Shown: positions 61,101 to 64,000 of the stretch, piece after piece
Numbering within the stretch: position 1 is the stretch's first letter
How the letters are laid out: each line of letters starts with the position of its first letter
Source: Clusia tigrina
Taxonomy: Eukaryota > Arthropoda > Insecta > Diptera > Clusiidae
DNA: 64,000 nt
NCBI GenBank assembly: GCA_920105625.2
Contig: OV050031.1
Location: 84,267,995-84,331,994, forward strand
Reading direction: 5' to 3'
Translations under genes and position numbers: made by a program
The notes under the pieces: model-generated
Told to the model about the DNA's origin: nothing
What the model saw: only the letters and a program-made list of their open reading frames with translations
The model's database searches: none

Positions 61101-62030
61101 TTGTCTGCTGCCTTCTCTATACCTATATCTACCCCTATCTGCCTCATTCGGGGTCTCAGTCGGCGTCGCAGCCCCTGTCAGCGTCTCTGTAGGCCTCTCA
61201 GTCGCTGCCGGTGACGATTGGGGGGTTTGCTGCCTTCTCTATGCCTATATCTACCCCTATCTGTCTCAGTTTGCGTCGCAGCCTGATTTCTGTTGCCATC
61301 TCAGTCGCTGCCGCTGTCGATTGGGGGGGTCTGCTGCCTTCTCTATGCCTATATCTACCACTATCTGCCTCAGTCGGCGTCTCAGTAGGCGTCACAGCCC
61401 CTGTCACCGTCTCTGTAGGCGTCTCAGTCGCTGCCGCTGTTGATTGGTGGGACTGCTGCCTTCTCTATGCCTATATCTACCACTATCTGACTCAGTCGGC
61501 GTCTCAGTCGGCGTCGCAGCCTCTGTCAGCGTCTCTGTAGGCGAATCAGTCACTGCCACTTTCAAATGGGGGGATCTGCTGCATTCTCTATGCCTATATC
61601 TACCCCTATCTGCCTCGGTCGGCATCGCAGCCTCTGTCAGCATCTCTGTAGGCCTCTCAGTCGCTGCCGCTGTCGATTGGGGGGGTCTGCTGCATTATAT
61701 ATGCCTAAATCTACCCCTATCTGCCTCAGTAGGCATCGCAGTCGGCGTCTCAGTTGGCGTCGATGGAGGCATCTCAGTCGCTGCCGCTGTCTATTGGGGG
61801 GTCGGCTGCCTTCTCTATGCCGATATCTACCTCTATCTGCCTCAGTCGGCATCTCAGTCGGCGTTGCAGCCTCTGTCAGCGTCTCTTTAGGCGTCTCAGT
61901 CGCTGCCGCTGTCGATTGGGGGGTCTGCTGCCTTCTGTATGCTGATATCTACCCCTATCTGCCTCAGTCTGCGTCGCAGCGTCTGTCAGCATCTCTATAG
62001 GCGTCTCAGTCGCTGCCGCTGTCGATTGGG
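52200..62030 (-). repeat. Three copies of a higher-order block, offsets 3353 and 4165 bp
   Basis: Copies lie at about 52.2-54.4, 55.6-57.8 and 59.7-62.0 kb. Equivalent points are 52352/55705/59870, 53680/57033/61198 and 54236/57589/61754, always 3353 and then 4165 bp apart. The segment between the second and third copies also matches the one between the first and second (54874/59039). The difference of 812 bp is largely the extra material at 57.8-58.6 kb. Confidence 0.82.
58233..58690 (-). repeat. 226-bp dimer repeated in tandem
   Basis: A pair of monomers, one with ctgtatgctgatatctacc and cagcatctctataggcg, the other with ggtcggatgcc and cagcgtctctttagg, is duplicated head to tail (58233 and 58459, 226 bp = 104 + 122). 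Related single pairs occur at 57640-57860 and 61805-62030. It is the shortest clear higher-order unit in the right block. Confidence 0.8.
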
Positions 62031-63700
62031 GCGTCTGCTGCCTTCTCTATGCCTATAGCTACCCCTATCTGCCTCAGTCGGCGTCTCAGTCGGCGTTGCA
62101 GCCTCTGGCAGCGTCTCTGTAGGCGTCTCAGTCGCTGCCGCTGTCGATTGGGGGGGCCTGCTGCCTTCTCTATGCCTCTATCTAACCCTATCTGCCTCAG
62201 TCTGCGTCGCAGCCTCTGGCAGCGTTTCTGTAGGGAGTCTCAGTCGCTGCCGCTGTCGATTGGGGGGTCTGCTGCCTTCTCTATGCCTATATCTACCCTT
62301 ATATGCCTCAGTCTGCGTCGCAGCCTCTGTCAGCATTTCTGTAGGCGTCTCAGTCGCTGCCGATGTCGATTGGGGGGTCTGCTGCCTTCTTTATGCCTAT
62401 ATCTACCACTAGCTGTCTCAGTCGGCTTCTCAGTCGCTGCCGCTGTCCATTGGGTTGTCTGCTGCCTTCTCTATACCTATATCTACCCCTATCTGCCTAA
62501 ATCAGCGTCGCAGCCTCTGTCAGCATTTCTGTAGGCGTCTCAGTCGCTGTCGATTGGGGGGTCTGCTGCCTTCTCTATGCCTATATATACCCCTATCTGC
62601 CTCGGTCGGCGTCGCAGCCTCTGGCAGTATCTCTGCAGGCGTCTCAGTCGCTGCCGCTGTCGATTGGGGGTCTGCTGCCTTCTCTTTGCCTATATCTACC
62701 CCCATCTGCCTCAATCGACGTCTCAGTAAGCGTCGCAGCCCCTGTCAGCGTCTCTGTAGGCAGTTCAGTCGCAGCCGCTGTCGATTGGTGGAGGTCTGCT
62801 GCCTTCTCTGTGCCTATATCTACCCCTATCTGCCTCAGTCGGATTCGCAGCCTCTGTCAGCGTCTCTGTAGGCGTCTCAGTCGCTTCCGCTGTCGGTTGG
62901 TGGTCTGCTGCCTTCTCTATGCCTATATCTACCCCTATCTGCCTCAGTCTGCGTCGCAGCCTCTGTCAGCATTTCTGTAGGCGTTTCAGTCGCTGCTGCT
63001 GTCGATTGGGGGGTCTGCTGCTTTCCCTATGCCTATATCTACCACTATCTGCCTCAGTCGGCGTATCAGTAGGCGTCACAGCCCCTGTCAGCTTCTCTGT
63101 AGGCGTCTCAGTCGCTGCCGCTGTTGATTGGGGGGTCTGCTGCCTTCTCTATGCCTATATCTACCACCATCTGCCTCAGTCGGCGTCTCAGTCGGCTTCT
63201 CAGTCGCTTCCGCTGTCGATTGGGTTATCTGCTGCCTTCTCTATACCTATATCTACCCCTATCTGCCTCAGTTGGCGTCGCAGCCTCTGTCAGCGTCTCT
63301 GTAGGCGTTTCAGTCACTGCCACTTTCAATTGGGGGGGATCTACTGCTTTCTCTATGCCTATATCTATCCCTATCTGCCTCATTCGATGTCTCAGTCGGC
63401 GTTGCAGCCTCTTTCAGCGTCTCTGGAGGCGTCTCAGTGCCTGCCGCTGTCGATTGGGGGGTCTGCTACCTTCTCTATGACTATATCTACCCCTATCTGC
63501 CTCAGTCTGCGTCGCAGCCTCTGTCAGCATCTCTATAGGCGTCTCAGTCGCTGCCGCTGTCGATTGGGGGTCTGCTGCCTTCTCTATGCCTATAGCTACC
63601 CCTATCTGCCTCAGTCGGCGTCTCAGTCGACGTCGCAGCCTCTGGCAGCGTCTCTGTAGGCGTCTCAGTCGCAGCCGCTGTCGATTGGGGGGGCCTGCTG
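61900..63700 (-). repeat. Distant copy of the 37.6-39.4 kb segment
   Basis: From about 62.45 kb the order of variants repeats that at 38.14 kb with a constant offset of 24317 bp (38138/62455, 38602/62919). Part of the same series also occurs from about 46.4 kb. This shows that blocks several kilobases long are shared across at least 24 kb. Confidence 0.75.
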
Positions 63701-64000
63701 CCTTCTCTATGCCTATATCTAACCCTATCTGCCTCAGTCTGCGTTGCAGCCTCTTGCAGCGTCTCTGTAGGGAGTCTCAGTCGCTGCCGCTGTCGATTGG
63801 GGGGTCTGCTGCCTTCTCTATGCCTATATCTACCCTTATCTGCCTCAGTCTGCGTCGCAGCCTCTGTCAGCATTTCTGTAGGCGTCTCAGTCGCTGCCGC
63901 TGTCGATTGGGGGGTCTGCTGCCTAATATATGCCAATATCTACCACTATCTGCCTCAGTCGGTGTCTCAGTAGGCGTCACAGCCCCTGTCAGCGTCTCTG

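Larger units (their letters stand above)
18749..64000 (-). repeat. Satellite array, right block (same family, inverted orientation)
   Basis: The same monomer now appears as its reverse complement on the + strand: tctctatgcctatatctacc ... cctatctgcctcagtcgg ... cgctgccgctgtcgattgg plus six to eight G. A consensus count gives 110 bp, and the 122-bp form has a second gtctcagtcggc. Shorter forms lack six bases (cagtcgctgtcgattgg). About 400 monomers would fit. Subfamilies absent from the left block are common, for example cagtcactgccactttcaa. No other kind of sequence was seen up to the window end. Apparent open frames reach 558 codons (50040-51716) but are explained by frame rotation, so none is annotated as a gene. 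Confidence 0.95.

Noticed and set aside
4860..64000. Hundreds of long open frames in the satellite encoding Arg/Ser/Cys-rich, hydrophobic or TPTE-rich repeats
   Set aside because: They occur in all phases and on both strands, change frame with each 110/122-bp monomer, and end at the same recurrent tag. No unique start, no known domain and no frame conservation is visible. They are explained by repeat structure.
18749..64000. Telomeric repeat or rDNA context as the target of the R1-like element
   Set aside because: No TTAGG-type or other short telomeric array, and no rRNA-like sequence, is seen. The flanks are only the 110-bp satellite.

Overview
The window is almost entirely one tandem satellite of about 110 bp per unit, carrying a single decayed non-LTR retrotransposon near its left end. 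It is eukaryotic DNA. The retrotransposon has the architecture of the R1/TRAS/Waldo group: an ORF1 with zinc knuckles, an ORF2 with an APE-type endonuclease then a reverse transcriptase then a C-terminal CCHC motif, no visible RNase H, and a short A tail. That group is typical of insects and other arthropods, so an insect scaffold is the best guess. The satellite alone does not identify a species.

Layout. 1-278: satellite, ending abruptly at the 5' junction of the element. 279-4854: the retrotransposon, with a 5' leader, ORF1 (431-1981, intact), ORF2 remnant (1978-4680, broken by one in-frame stop, one internal deletion and two frameshifts), a 3' UTR with a small hairpin, and a run of seven A. 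4855-18548: satellite in the orientation that reads '...ggcatagagaaggcagcag...' on the + strand. It includes a tandem duplication of a block of about 4.2 kb (about 6.2-10.47 kb and 10.47-14.69 kb). 18549-18748: exactly 200 N. 18749-64000: the same satellite family in the opposite orientation, organised into many multi-kilobase higher-order copies, with offsets of 796, 3353, 4165 and about 6800 bp recurring.

Satellite structure. The basic monomer is 110 bp, and a common 122-bp form has one extra 12-bp unit. About half of the monomer is built from degenerate 12-bp units of the type gactgagacgcc, and this 12-mer is locally expanded (five perfect copies at 17101-17160). Because 110 and 122 both equal 2 modulo 3, and stops are rare on either strand, reading frames rotate from monomer to monomer. 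This gives hundreds of overlapping open frames in all phases, up to 558 codons. I treat these as by-products of the repeat and not as genes. I found no tRNA, rRNA, CRISPR array or host protein gene.

The points most worth a second look are the orientation switch at the gap, the retrotransposon junctions inside the satellite, the nested 12-bp/110-bp/multi-kb hierarchy, and whether this element family is targeted to this satellite.
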